64,000 nt of DNA from Paraburkholderia megapolitana (GTDB taxonomy: Bacteria > Pseudomonadota > Gammaproteobacteria > Burkholderiales > Burkholderiaceae). Under the pieces are notes generated by a model that saw nothing but the letters and a program-made list of their open reading frames with translations, had not been told where the DNA came from and searched no databases. Shown here piece by piece: positions 29,330 to 37,572 of this stretch. The stretch covers positions 2,515,001 through 2,579,000 of the forward strand of contig NZ_CP041743.1 of the NCBI RefSeq assembly GCF_007556815.1. The letters run 5' to 3'. Position 1 is the first letter of the stretch; each line of letters starts with the position of its first letter. Both the position numbers and the translations under genes were made by a program.

Positions 29330-29358
29330 TTGACGCAGCAAGGCCGGCGGCCTACACT
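29330..29358 (+). promoter_or_regulatory. Sigma70 promoter for cobW-cobN-chlID
   Basis: TTGACG at 29330-29335, a 17-bp spacer and TACACT at 29353-29358. Transcription would start near 29365, only a few bases before the riboswitch A-box at 29371, which is where a riboswitch promoter should be. Confidence 0.6.
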
Positions 29359-29368
29359 CGCACGCACT

Positions 29369-29608
29369 CTGGTGCTCGCGTGCGCGCCTCCCGCGCACGC
29401 AGTTAAACGGGAAACAGGGCGTCCTCCCACCGCGGAACGGACCAACCTGTGCTGCCCCCGCAACGGTAAGCGAAAGCAGCGCGCAAGCGCTGCAAGACCG
29501 GCTTCGCTGCATGCACATCAACTCGCATGCAATCGACCACTGCGCGACATGAGCGTCGCGTGGGAAGGTGAAGCGGTTCATTCGTTAGCCCGGATACCGG
29601 CCAGACAA
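29369..29608 (+). promoter_or_regulatory. Cobalamin riboswitch upstream of cobW
   Basis: Plus-strand AdoCbl riboswitch: A-box GGTGC at 29371-29375, GTTAAACGGGAAACAG near 29402, core CTGCCCCCGCAACGGTAA near 29452-29469, GGGAAGGTGAAG near 29571, and CCCGGATACCGGCCAGAC ending at 29606. Core blocks are almost identical to those of the divergent switch 80 bp away, suggesting duplication by inversion or strong co-evolution. The following 235 nt up to cobW (29609-29844) hold the expression platform and no gene I can support. Confidence 0.9.
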
Positions 29609-29844
29609 AATGGGTTCGCGCCGCGGGGATGCGGCGTGTCGTCCACGATTTCCTTGTGTTTCCATTCGCGCCGTACTCCGCGTCATCGTCCCCGCGTTTC
29701 GTCTTCTACTGGCCTGTCACGGCGGCGTTCTGTCGTATGGACGAGCAGTTGAACGACGTATCGCGAAGCACGTGGCGGAGCCCTCCGGTGGCGTGGACAC
29801 ACGCGGGTTGTCGGCGAATCCCTCACCGCCACCACGGAGCAGCG

Positions 29845-30948
29845 ATGCAGACACAGATGCGCAAGATTCCCGCCACGATCGTCACGGGCTTTCTCGGCAG
29901 CGGCAAGACGACGTTGCTGCGACACATTCTTCAACATGCAGGCGGCCTGCGCATCGCGGTGATCGTCAACGAGTTCGGCGAACTCGGCATCGACGGGGAA
30001 ATTCTCAAGGGCTGCGGTATCGGTTGCGATGAAGACGGTCGCGAAACGGCGGGCCAGGTCTACGAACTCGCGAACGGATGTCTGTGTTGTACCGTTCAGG
30101 AAGAATTTCTCCCGGTCATGGAGCAGCTTCTCGAACGGCGCGAGCAGATCGATCACGTGTTGATCGAGACCTCCGGGCTCGCGTTGCCGAAGCCGCTCGT
30201 GCAGGCATTCAACTGGCCGACGATCAAGAACAGCTTCACCGTCGATGCTGTCGTCACGGTGGTCGATGGGCCGGCTGCCGCGAGCGGCCAGTTCGCGGAC
30301 AATCCGGTCGCCGTCGATGCGCAGCGCAAGGCCGATCCGAATCTCGATCACGAATCGCCGCTGCACGAACTGTTCGAAGACCAGCTTGCTTCTGCCGATC
30401 TTGTGATTCTCAACAAGACCGACCTGCTCGACGACACGCAGCAGGCCGCTGTCGAAGCGCTGCTCCGCGAAGAGATTCCTGCGCAGGTGAAGGTCGTCCG
30501 CGCGCAGAATGGTCAACTCGACCTGCACGCGTTGCTCGGGCTCGAGGCGGCGTCGGAAACCACGATTCATCTGCGGCACGATCACCACGGTTCCGCCGAC
30601 GATCCCGATCATCATCACGACGACTTCGATTCGGTGGTGGTGGAATGTACGGCGCTATCGCGCGAGGCGACGATCGTCGCGTTGCAGCAGCTCGTCGAGA
30701 CGCACACGATCTATCGTGTGAAAGGTTTCGCGGCATTGCCGGGCGCACCGATGCGGCTTGTAGTGCAGGGTGTGGGAGGGCGTTTCGACAGTTACTTCGA
30801 TCGGCGCTGGAGAGCGGACGAACAAGCGGCCGAGCCGCAGAAGAGCCGCTTCGTGCTGATCGGCGAAGATCTCGACCAGGCCGCGCTGCAGCGCGCATTC
30901 AATGCCGCGTTGAATTCTGCGGTACACGCCGAAGCACAGCGGGCCTGA
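29845..30948 (+). CDS. cobW: CobW, cobalamin-associated metallochaperone GTPase
   Basis: A 367-residue COG0523 GTPase. The P-loop GFLGSGKTT (about residues 14-22), the metal-binding CLCC motif (NGCLCCTV), and the NKTD guanine motif are present, along with a His/Asp-rich loop (HDHHGSADDPDHHHDD) that would bind metal. CobW is thought to deliver cobalt to the CobN chelatase, encoded 6 bp downstream. The ATG at 29845 (MQTQMRKIP) is chosen; the open frame continues upstream into the riboswitch leader but that part is not expected to be translated. Confidence 0.93.
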   Translation: MQTQMRKIPATIVTGFLGSGKTTLLRHILQHAGGLRIAVIVNEFGELGIDGEILKGCGIGCDEDGRETAGQVYELANGCLCCTVQEEFLPVMEQLLERREQIDHVLIETSGLALPKPLVQAFNWPTIKNSFTVDAVVTVVDGPAAASGQFADNPVAVDAQRKADPNLDHESPLHELFEDQLASADLVILNKTDLLDDTQQAAVEALLREEIPAQVKVVRAQNGQLDLHALLGLEAASETTIHLRHDHHGSADDPDHHHDDFDSVVVECTALSREATIVALQQLVETHTIYRVKGFAALPGAPMRLVVQGVGGRFDSYFDRRWRADEQAAEPQKSRFVLIGEDLDQAALQRAFNAALNSAVHAEAQRA

Positions 30949-30954
30949 CGCGCC

Positions 30955-33900
30955 ATGCATCTGCTGCGTACCACGCCGGGTGGCTTCGTCGATGACACAG
31001 CGGGTGTCGTCCGGATCGATCAGCAGCCTGCGGACATCGTGGTGCTCAGCTCGGCCGATACCACGCTGTCGTTGCTCGCGAGCGTCGTAACGCGGCTCGG
31101 TCCAGACTTCCCGAGCGTGCGGCTCGCCAACGTGACTTATCTGCGCCAACCCGCGTCGGTCGACTTCTATGTCGACGACGTGCTGCAACATGCGCGCGTC
31201 ATCGTGGTCGACCATCTGGGCGGTGAAGCCTACTGGCCGTACGGCATCGAACAGATGGTCGCGCTTGCCGCGAGGCGTGGGCAGATGCTGGCGATGTTTT
31301 CCGGCGATCTCCAGGAAGACCCGAACCTGGTCGCCAAAAGTACCGCCGATGCCGCGCTATGCGAGCGGCTATGGCGCTATCTGCGCGAAGGCGGTCCGCA
31401 GAATGCCGAGGCGTTTTTGCGCTGCATCGCCTGGCAGGCGTTCGGCTGGGGTAGCGAGCCCGCATTACCGCGACCGCTGCCGGCTGCGGCGCTGTATCAC
31501 CCGCAACATGACCTGCCGACTATCGAAGCGTGGCAAACACGCTGGCGGACGCACACTGCTGTTGATCACGCGCCGGTCGTCGCAATCCTGTTCTATCGCG
31601 CGCATCTGCAGGCGGCCAATACGGCGGTCTTCGACGCGCTGATCGAAGCGCTCGAAGCACGTCAAATGAATCCGCTGCCTATCGCGATCACTTCGCTGAA
31701 AGATGCCGTGAGTCGCGACGTAGTCCAGCAACTGTGCGAGCGCCACAACGTTGCGCTAGTGCTGAACACGACTGCGTTCGCCGCCAGCGCAATCGATGAT
31801 CCCGAACCGCTCGCGCTAGCCGGCGACGCGCCGGTAATGCAGGTCATCCTGAGCGGCGGCAACCGCGACGACTGGGTGAAGGACAACCAGGGCCTCAATT
31901 CGCGCGACATCGCGATGCACGTCGCGCTGCCCGAAGTAGACGGGCGGATCATTACGCGGGCGATCAGTTTCAAGGGGCTCGCGTATCGCTGTGCGCATAC
32001 CGAAGTGGATGTGGTCCGTTATCGGCCGGATGCGGAGCGCGTTGCGTTCGTCGCTGAATTGAGTCGACGCTGGTGCCGGCTGCGCCAGTTGCGTAACGAC
32101 GAGAAACGGCTCGCGCTGATTCTCGCCAATTACCCGCAGAGCGAAGGGCGCATCGGCAACGGTGTTGGTCTCGATACGCCGGCGTCGGTGGTCGGCATTC
32201 TTGCGATGCTGCGCGACGAAGGCTATCGCGTGAGCGACCTGCCCGTCGATGGCGCCGGGTTGATGCAACGGCTCACGCAGGGCGTTACCAACGATCCGGC
32301 CATGCGCGATCTGCGGCCCGCGTTGCAGAGTCTCGCGCTCGACGACTATCTCGCCCACTTCGCGCAACTGCCCGATGAAGTGCGCCATGCGTTGAACGCT
32401 CGCTGGGGACCGCCGGAAAGCGATCCGACGTTGCGTCGTGGGCGCTTCATGATTGCTGGCTGGCGCTGCGGGAATGTGTTCGTCGGTATCCAGCCGTCGC
32501 GCTCGCGCGGCGAAGGTGACTACGCGAGCTATCACGATGCGGACCTCGTGCCGCCGCATGCGTATCTCGCGTTCTATGTCTGGTTGCGCGCGCATTTCGG
32601 CATCGATGCGGTCGTGCACGTCGGCAAGCACGGCAACCTCGAATGGTTGCCGGGCAAGAGCGTCGCGCTGAGCGATACGTGCTGGCCCGACCTCGTGCTT
32701 GGGCCGTTGCCGCATCTGTATCCGTTCATCGTCAACGATCCGGGCGAGGGTAGCCAGGCGAAGCGACGTGCGCAGGCGGTCATCATCGATCATCTGATGC
32801 CGCCGCTCACGCGCGCGGAAAACTATGGACCGCTGCAGGATCTCGAACGGCAGGTCGACGAGTACTACGATGCGCTGATGGTCGATGCGCGGCGCGCAAA
32901 GCTGCTGCGACGCACGATACTTGCGACCATCGTCGAGCATCGGTTGCACGAGGAACTGAGCCTCGCGGAGCCGGTCGGGCAGGATGCCGAAGACGCAGTG
33001 CTGACGCGCGTCGATGCGTGGCTGTGCGAGTTGAAGGAAGCGCAGATTCGCGATGGTCTGCATACGTTCGGGCAATCGCCGGAAGGTGTGCAACGCCGCG
33101 ACACGCTGCTCGCGCTTGGGCGCTTTCCGGTCGGCGATGGGCAGGGTGCGAATGCTGGTTTGATCGATGCGCTTGCGCGCGACCTGCAGATCGATCATCT
33201 GTTCGATCCGTTAACGGCGGACTGGTCGGCGCCGTGGAGCGGGCCGCGTCCCGCGCTGCTCGAGCAGGTCAGCGATGCGCCGTGGCGGCATAACGGCGAT
33301 GCGCGTGAGCGGCTTGAGGGGCTGGCGGCTGCTTTGCTAGTGGCGTTGTGCGATGACGCAGGTGTCGGTGTAGACGCACACGCAGCTGCACCGTCCTGGC
33401 TACCGGCACCGGCCGAATTACCCCACGCCGAGCGCGTCCTCACGCGCTTGCGCAACAGCGTGCTACCGAACCTCGACGCATGCGGCGAACAGGAAATGCG
33501 TCACCTGCGGCGCGGCCTTGAAGGCCGCTTCGTGCCACCAGGCCCGAGCGGTTCGCCTTCGCGCGGCCGCCCCGATGTACTGCCCACCGGCCGCAACTTC
33601 TACTCGGTCGACACGCGCGCAGTGCCGACCCAGGCCGCGTGGTCGCTCGGGCTCAAGTCCGCGCAGCAACTGATCGAGCGGCATCTGCAGGAACACGGCG
33701 ACTATCCACGCGCGATCGGTCTCTCCGTATGGGGCACAGCGACGATGCGCACCGGCGGCGACGATATCGCCCAGGCCATGGCGCTGATCGGCGTGCGGCC
33801 GAAATGGGCCGCCGGCAGCCATCGCGTGACCGATTTCGAAATCATGCCGATCGAAGCGTTCGACCGGCCGCGCATCGACGTGACGCTGCGCGTATCGGGA

Positions 33901-34797
33901 TTCTTCCGCGATGCGTTCGCGAACGTGATGCATCTGTTCGACGCCGCGGTACAGGCCGTGGCGGAACTGGACGAACCACCCGAACTGAACCCGATCCGCG
34001 CACGCGTGATGGCCGAGCGCGACGCATGGATTGCGCGCGGGCTCGATCCAGCAACGGCGCGTCAGCGCGCCGGTTGGCGTGTGTTCAGCTCGCGTCCTGG
34101 CGCATACGGTGCGGGTTTGCAGCAGATGATCGACTCTCGTCAATGGCAGACCGACGCGGATCTCGCGAATGCTTACCAGGCGTGGGGTGGCTACGCGTAT
34201 GCGCAGAAGAGTGCCGGCGACGAAGCGCACGACGTTTTCGGCACGCGGCTCGCCGCGCTCGACGTCGTGCTGCAGAACCAGGACAACCGCGAACACGACG
34301 TGCTCGATTCGAACGACTACTACCAGTTCCAGGGCGGCATGGCCGCGGCCGTTCGACATCTGGCCGGCGTGCAGCCGCATATCTATCACGCGGATCACAG
34401 CAATCCGGCGGCACCGCGCGTGCGCACGCTGCATGAGGAGATTGCGCGCGTGATCCGCTCGCGCGTCGTGAACCCGAAGTGGCTGGACGGTGTAAAGCGC
34501 CACGGCTACAAGGGCGCGGCAGAAATCGCCGCGACCGTCGACTATCTGTACGGCTACGATGCGACGGCCCGCGTCGTCGCTGATCATCAGTACGCGCTCG
34601 TCGCCGATGCCTATCTGAACGACGCCGACACGCGCACGTTTCTCGAACAGCACAATCCACACGCACTGCATGCGATCTGCGAGCGACTGCTCGAAGCGAT
34701 GCAGCGCGGACTGTGGCAACAGCCCGGTGCGTATCGTGCGCATCTTGAAGATCATCTGCTGGCAAGCGAGCAACATATCGAAGGAATACGGTCATGA
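30955..34797 (+). CDS. cobN: Cobaltochelatase large subunit CobN
   Basis: A 1280-residue large subunit that binds hydrogenobyrinic acid a,c-diamide and cobalt. The family core HVGKHGNLEWLPGKS (about residue 560), the EGDYASYHDADLVPPH segment before it, and the C-terminal GYKGAAEIAATVDYLYGYDA block are present. Insertion needs an AAA+ ATPase pair; here that is supplied by the chlI/chlD gene whose start overlaps the cobN stop by 4 bp, not by CobS/CobT. Length is normal for CobN. Confidence 0.95.
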   Translation: MHLLRTTPGGFVDDTAGVVRIDQQPADIVVLSSADTTLSLLASVVTRLGPDFPSVRLANVTYLRQPASVDFYVDDVLQHARVIVVDHLGGEAYWPYGIEQMVALAARRGQMLAMFSGDLQEDPNLVAKSTADAALCERLWRYLREGGPQNAEAFLRCIAWQAFGWGSEPALPRPLPAAALYHPQHDLPTIEAWQTRWRTHTAVDHAPVVAILFYRAHLQAANTAVFDALIEALEARQMNPLPIAITSLKDAVSRDVVQQLCERHNVALVLNTTAFAASAIDDPEPLALAGDAPVMQVILSGGNRDDWVKDNQGLNSRDIAMHVALPEVDGRIITRAISFKGLAYRCAHTEVDVVRYRPDAERVAFVAELSRRWCRLRQLRNDEKRLALILANYPQSEGRIGNGVGLDTPASVVGILAMLRDEGYRVSDLPVDGAGLMQRLTQGVTNDPAMRDLRPALQSLALDDYLAHFAQLPDEVRHALNARWGPPESDPTLRRGRFMIAGWRCGNVFVGIQPSRSRGEGDYASYHDADLVPPHAYLAFYVWLRAHFGIDAVVHVGKHGNLEWLPGKSVALSDTCWPDLVLGPLPHLYPFIVNDPGEGSQAKRRAQAVIIDHLMPPLTRAENYGPLQDLERQVDEYYDALMVDARRAKLLRRTILATIVEHRLHEELSLAEPVGQDAEDAVLTRVDAWLCELKEAQIRDGLHTFGQSPEGVQRRDTLLALGRFPVGDGQGANAGLIDALARDLQIDHLFDPLTADWSAPWSGPRPALLEQVSDAPWRHNGDARERLEGLAAALLVALCDDAGVGVDAHAAAPSWLPAPAELPHAERVLTRLRNSVLPNLDACGEQEMRHLRRGLEGRFVPPGPSGSPSRGRPDVLPTGRNFYSVDTRAVPTQAAWSLGLKSAQQLIERHLQEHGDYPRAIGLSVWGTATMRTGGDDIAQAMALIGVRPKWAAGSHRVTDFEIMPIEAFDRPRIDVTLRVSGFFRDAFANVMHLFDAAVQAVAELDEPPELNPIRARVMAERDAWIARGLDPATARQRAGWRVFSSRPGAYGAGLQQMIDSRQWQTDADLANAYQAWGGYAYAQKSAGDEAHDVFGTRLAALDVVLQNQDNREHDVLDSNDYYQFQGGMAAAVRHLAGVQPHIYHADHSNPAAPRVRTLHEEIARVIRSRVVNPKWLDGVKRHGYKGAAEIAATVDYLYGYDATARVVADHQYALVADAYLNDADTRTFLEQHNPHALHAICERLLEAMQRGLWQQPGAYRAHLEDHLLASEQHIEGIRS

Positions 34798-35855
34798 ATG
34801 GGTCCCTGCCTGCCTTTCCGTTCACCGCGTTGATCGATCAGCAGCCGCTGCAACAGGCGCTGCTGATCGCAGCCGTCGATCCCGGCATCGGCGGTGTGCT
34901 GGTTAGCGGGCCACGCGGCACGGCGAAATCGACTGCTGCGCGCGCGCTTGCCGAATTGCTGCCCGAAGGCCAGTTCGTCACACTGCCGCTCGGCGCGAGC
35001 GAAGAGCGTCTGATCGGCACGCTCGATCTCGACGCGGTGTTGCGCGATGGTGCCGTGAAATTTTCGCCGGGGTTGCTCGCCCAGGCGCATCGCGGCGTGC
35101 TGTATGTCGACGAAATCAACCTGTTGCCCGATACGCTCGTCGACGCGTTGCTCGATGCCGCTGCGAGCGGTGTGAACACCGTCGAACGCGATGGCGTGTC
35201 GCACAGTCACGATGCGCGTTTCGTGCTGGTGGGCACGATGAATCCGGAAGAGGGCGAGTTGCGACCGCAACTGCTCGATCGTTTCGGCCTGGTGGTGGAG
35301 CTGGAGAACTGTTTCGATCCGGCCGTGCGGCAGCGCATCGTCAAGGCAAGGCTCGCCTTCGATCTCGATCCGCGGGGTTTTCACCGTGCTTATGCAACGC
35401 AGCAGTCGGATGTCGTGCAACGGATTCGCGCTGCGCGTGCTGCGTTGTCCGCACTGTCCTTCGACGATGCCGTACATGCGCTGGTAAGCCGACTCTGTAT
35501 CGAGGCGGCCGTCGATGGTCTGCGCGCCGATCTCGTGATGCTGCGCGCTGCACGCGCGCTGGCAGCGCTCGACGGTGCCGATGCGGTGACCGTGGCACAT
35601 GTCGAGCGGGTCGCGGCCTCGGTGTTGTTGCATCGACGGCATGCGGACGATGCGTCGGCAGAGGCCGGCACGTCAGAGCGAGAACCGCAAGAAGCGGCAA
35701 CCGCAAGCGCCGATCAGAAGACCGAAAACGGTCAACACAATCGGTCGCAGGCAAAATCCGATGGATCGGCTGGCGACTGGGGTTATCTACCGCCGCAGCC
35801 GGCCGGCATTGCGAACGTCAAAACCGTCGTTCCGCTCGCCGCAAAAAAACGCTAA
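34794..35855 (+). CDS. ChlI-like AAA+ ATPase, zero-frame product (cobaltochelatase small subunit)
   Basis: A 353-residue Mg-chelatase-type AAA+ ATPase. Walker A is SGPRGTAKST at residues 38-47, Walker B is VLYVDEINLL around 102-111, and sensor 1 GTMNPEEGE follows. The C-terminal 60 residues are a low-complexity Glu/Gln/Asn-rich linker, normally found between the ATPase and VWA halves of ChlD, then the protein stops at KKR just after an A7 run. The VWA half continues in the -1 frame (35850-36532). So this looks like the short product of a chlD gene: it would act as the small subunit and, after frameshifting, as the ATPase half of the medium subunit working with CobN. Confidence 0.9.
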   Translation: MNGSLPAFPFTALIDQQPLQQALLIAAVDPGIGGVLVSGPRGTAKSTAARALAELLPEGQFVTLPLGASEERLIGTLDLDAVLRDGAVKFSPGLLAQAHRGVLYVDEINLLPDTLVDALLDAAASGVNTVERDGVSHSHDARFVLVGTMNPEEGELRPQLLDRFGLVVELENCFDPAVRQRIVKARLAFDLDPRGFHRAYATQQSDVVQRIRAARAALSALSFDDAVHALVSRLCIEAAVDGLRADLVMLRAARALAALDGADAVTVAHVERVAASVLLHRRHADDASAEAGTSEREPQEAATASADQKTENGQHNRSQAKSDGSAGDWGYLPPQPAGIANVKTVVPLAAKKR

Positions 35856-35902
35856 GCCACCGGAACGGTGCCGCCGCTGATCAGTCCAGCGGTTTCCGGT
35901 GG
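35843..35902 (+). promoter_or_regulatory. Predicted -1 programmed ribosomal frameshift signal
   Basis: The heptamer A-AAA-AAA occupies 35843-35849 in the correct phase for tandem -1 slippage (zero-frame codons GCA AAA AAA CGC TAA). After a 7-nt spacer (35850-35856, containing the zero-frame stop) comes a 9-bp stem CCACCGGAA (35857-35865) with TTCCGGTGG (35894-35902), and inside it a 6-bp stem CCGCTG (35874-35879) with CAGCGG (35887-35892). The -1 frame is open from the slip through to 36532. The joined protein would be 579 residues, a normal ChlD length. Confidence 0.75.
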
Positions 35903-36532
35903 TTGCAAGGCACCCGCAGCCGCACGCGTACCCGTACTGTCGACGGCGCACCCGGCACACGCATCGCATGGCCTGCCACGCTCGCGGCGAAACGTCACAC
36001 GCCGCTGCGTGCCGACCATCTGCGCTTCGTGCGCGAAGCATCGCGAAGTGGCGAACTGCATTGCTTCGCGCTCGATTGCTCCGCTTCGATGCTTGCCGGT
36101 GCGCAACTTGCGCTTGCGAAGGGCCTACTGGTCGCGCTATTCAACCGCGCCGCACGCGAACGCGCGGAAGCGGCACTGATCTGTTTCGGTGGCACACGTG
36201 CAGATTTACGGTTCGGGCCCGCGGTGCCGCGCTGGTGGAACGAGCGCTGGCTGAAGCCGATCGGCGGCGCGGGAGGCACACCGCTCGCACTCGGTGTGCG
36301 GCGCGCGGCGCATCTGCTCGAACGCGCGGCGCGTCGCAAGCCCGCGCAGCAGCGCTGGCTCTGGGTGTTATCGGATGGCCGCAGTCGCGACTGGCCGGTG
36401 CGGCCTGCTGCCGCAGACCGGATCGTGTTCGTCGATTTCGAACACGCGGGAGTGAAGCTCGGGCGATGCGCGCAGCTCGCGCATGCCTGGGGTGCGTTAC
36501 ATCGCGTGCCCGAAGATTTGATAGAGCGCTGA
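35903..36532 (+). CDS. VWA (ChlD C-terminal) module, reached by -1 frameshift from the ChlI frame
   Basis: A von Willebrand A domain with the MIDAS motif DCSAS (ALDCSASMLAG), the PRWWNERWLKPIGGAGGTPLALG block and the LSDGRS motif, as in the C-terminal third of ChlD/BchD-type chelatase subunits. The frame is open upstream to the A7 run at 35843. The only start near its beginning is a TTG at 35903 without a clear ribosome site, and the first ATG lies inside the MIDAS motif, so independent translation would lose the domain's N-terminus. I therefore read it as the distal part of a frameshifted 579-residue medium subunit; the coordinates give the part from the TTG. Confidence 0.82.
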   Translation: MQGTRSRTRTRTVDGAPGTRIAWPATLAAKRHTPLRADHLRFVREASRSGELHCFALDCSASMLAGAQLALAKGLLVALFNRAARERAEAALICFGGTRADLRFGPAVPRWWNERWLKPIGGAGGTPLALGVRRAAHLLERAARRKPAQQRWLWVLSDGRSRDWPVRPAAADRIVFVDFEHAGVKLGRCAQLAHAWGALHRVPEDLIER

Positions 36533-36546
36533 GGTTTCGGCCCGGC

Positions 36547-37461
36547 TTACTCAGGGCTAGAGTCCCAGGGCGGTTCATCGCCAAACGCTTCGGTAAGGTA
36601 ATCGACGAACCGGCGCACTTTAAGCGGTATGCGTCGCGCGCCCGGATAAACCGCCTGGATCACCAGATCGGTGGCGCGGTACGCCGGCAGTAGCGCCACA
36701 AGGTCGCCGCGCCGCAGGTGCTCGCCAAAGACGAAGGTCGGGCCGTACACGATGCCGGCGCCGGCGAGTGCGACGGACAGAAGCATCTGCGTGTTGTTAG
36801 CAGCGATCCGCGCGGGTCCGTCGACGACATGCGCGCGGTTCTTCGAATCGAACAACGTCCAGTCTCCGGCGGACACGGCCTCGCTGAAGGCGAGCCGCGG
36901 CGCGTCGCTCAGCTCGCGTGGCGTGCGCGGCGTTCCATGTCGCTCGAGATAGGCGGGTGCCGCACATACGACCATTCGACACGGCGCAATCCGGCGTGTA
37001 ACGAGTGCTGGATCGCGCAGCCGCCCAATCCGGATCGCCACGTCGATACCGGCATCGAGCAGGTCGACATAGCGGTCGCCGAGCACCACCTCCATGTTCA
37101 CCTGCGGATGGTCCTCGAGATAGCGTGCCGTCACTTTGCCTAAATGCATCGAGCCGAACGTGACCGGTGCGGCGACGCGCAGAACGCCGCGCGCCGTACT
37201 TTGCGAATCGCTCGCTTCCCGGTTGGTGTCGTCGAACGCTTCGAGAATCTGCTTGCTGCGCTCGTAGTACGTCTGGCCCGCATCGGTCAGACTGAGGCGC
37301 CGCGTGGTTCGTTGTAGCAGCCGCGCATTCAGCTGAGCTTCGATTGCATCGACATGTTTGCCGGCCATCGCCGGCGACAGCCCGAAACGCCGCGCAGCCG
37401 CAGCAAGGCTGCCTTCCTCCACCGCGGCGACGAACACGCCAAGACTGGTCAGTCGGTCCAT
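36547..37461 (-). CDS. LysR-family regulator
   Basis: A 304-residue LysR protein of the large CrgA/DmlR-like group: helix-turn-helix SLAAAARRFGLSPAMAGKHVDAIE at about residues 18-41, then an effector domain (GVLRVAAPVTFGSMHLG, DAGIDVAIRIG). It is divergent from an alpha/beta hydrolase gene across a 111-bp gap that should hold both promoters. Neither gene has an obvious role in B12 synthesis, yet the pair sits inside the cobalamin cluster. Confidence 0.88.
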   Translation of the reverse strand: MDRLTSLGVFVAAVEEGSLAAAARRFGLSPAMAGKHVDAIEAQLNARLLQRTTRRLSLTDAGQTYYERSKQILEAFDDTNREASDSQSTARGVLRVAAPVTFGSMHLGKVTARYLEDHPQVNMEVVLGDRYVDLLDAGIDVAIRIGRLRDPALVTRRIAPCRMVVCAAPAYLERHGTPRTPRELSDAPRLAFSEAVSAGDWTLFDSKNRAHVVDGPARIAANNTQMLLSVALAGAGIVYGPTFVFGEHLRRGDLVALLPAYRATDLVIQAVYPGARRIPLKVRRFVDYLTEAFGDEPPWDSSPE

Positions 37462-37572
37462 TGCCCCTCCTATTCGATAACTGGATTATCGACTGTCGCC
37501 ATCGAGCCGGCAATTATCAAACACGAGACTCGAATCTACGATAGCGGCACTTAACCGGGATAGAGGACTCAA

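Noticed and set aside
29010-29752. Several overlapping open frames of 87-143 codons on both strands between cobE and cobW
   Set aside because: They lie across the two cobalamin riboswitches and their promoters; their translations are by-products of conserved RNA sequence.
29629-29844. N-terminal extension of CobW into the riboswitch leader
   Set aside because: The extension is unlike CobW proteins and begins within a few bases of the aptamer end; the family N-terminus begins at 29845.
35903-36532. VWA module as an independent gene or a pseudogene fragment
   Set aside because: Independent initiation would need a TTG without a ribosome site, and the VWA domain and MIDAS motif are intact; the phased A7 heptamer plus stem-loop explain the arrangement better.
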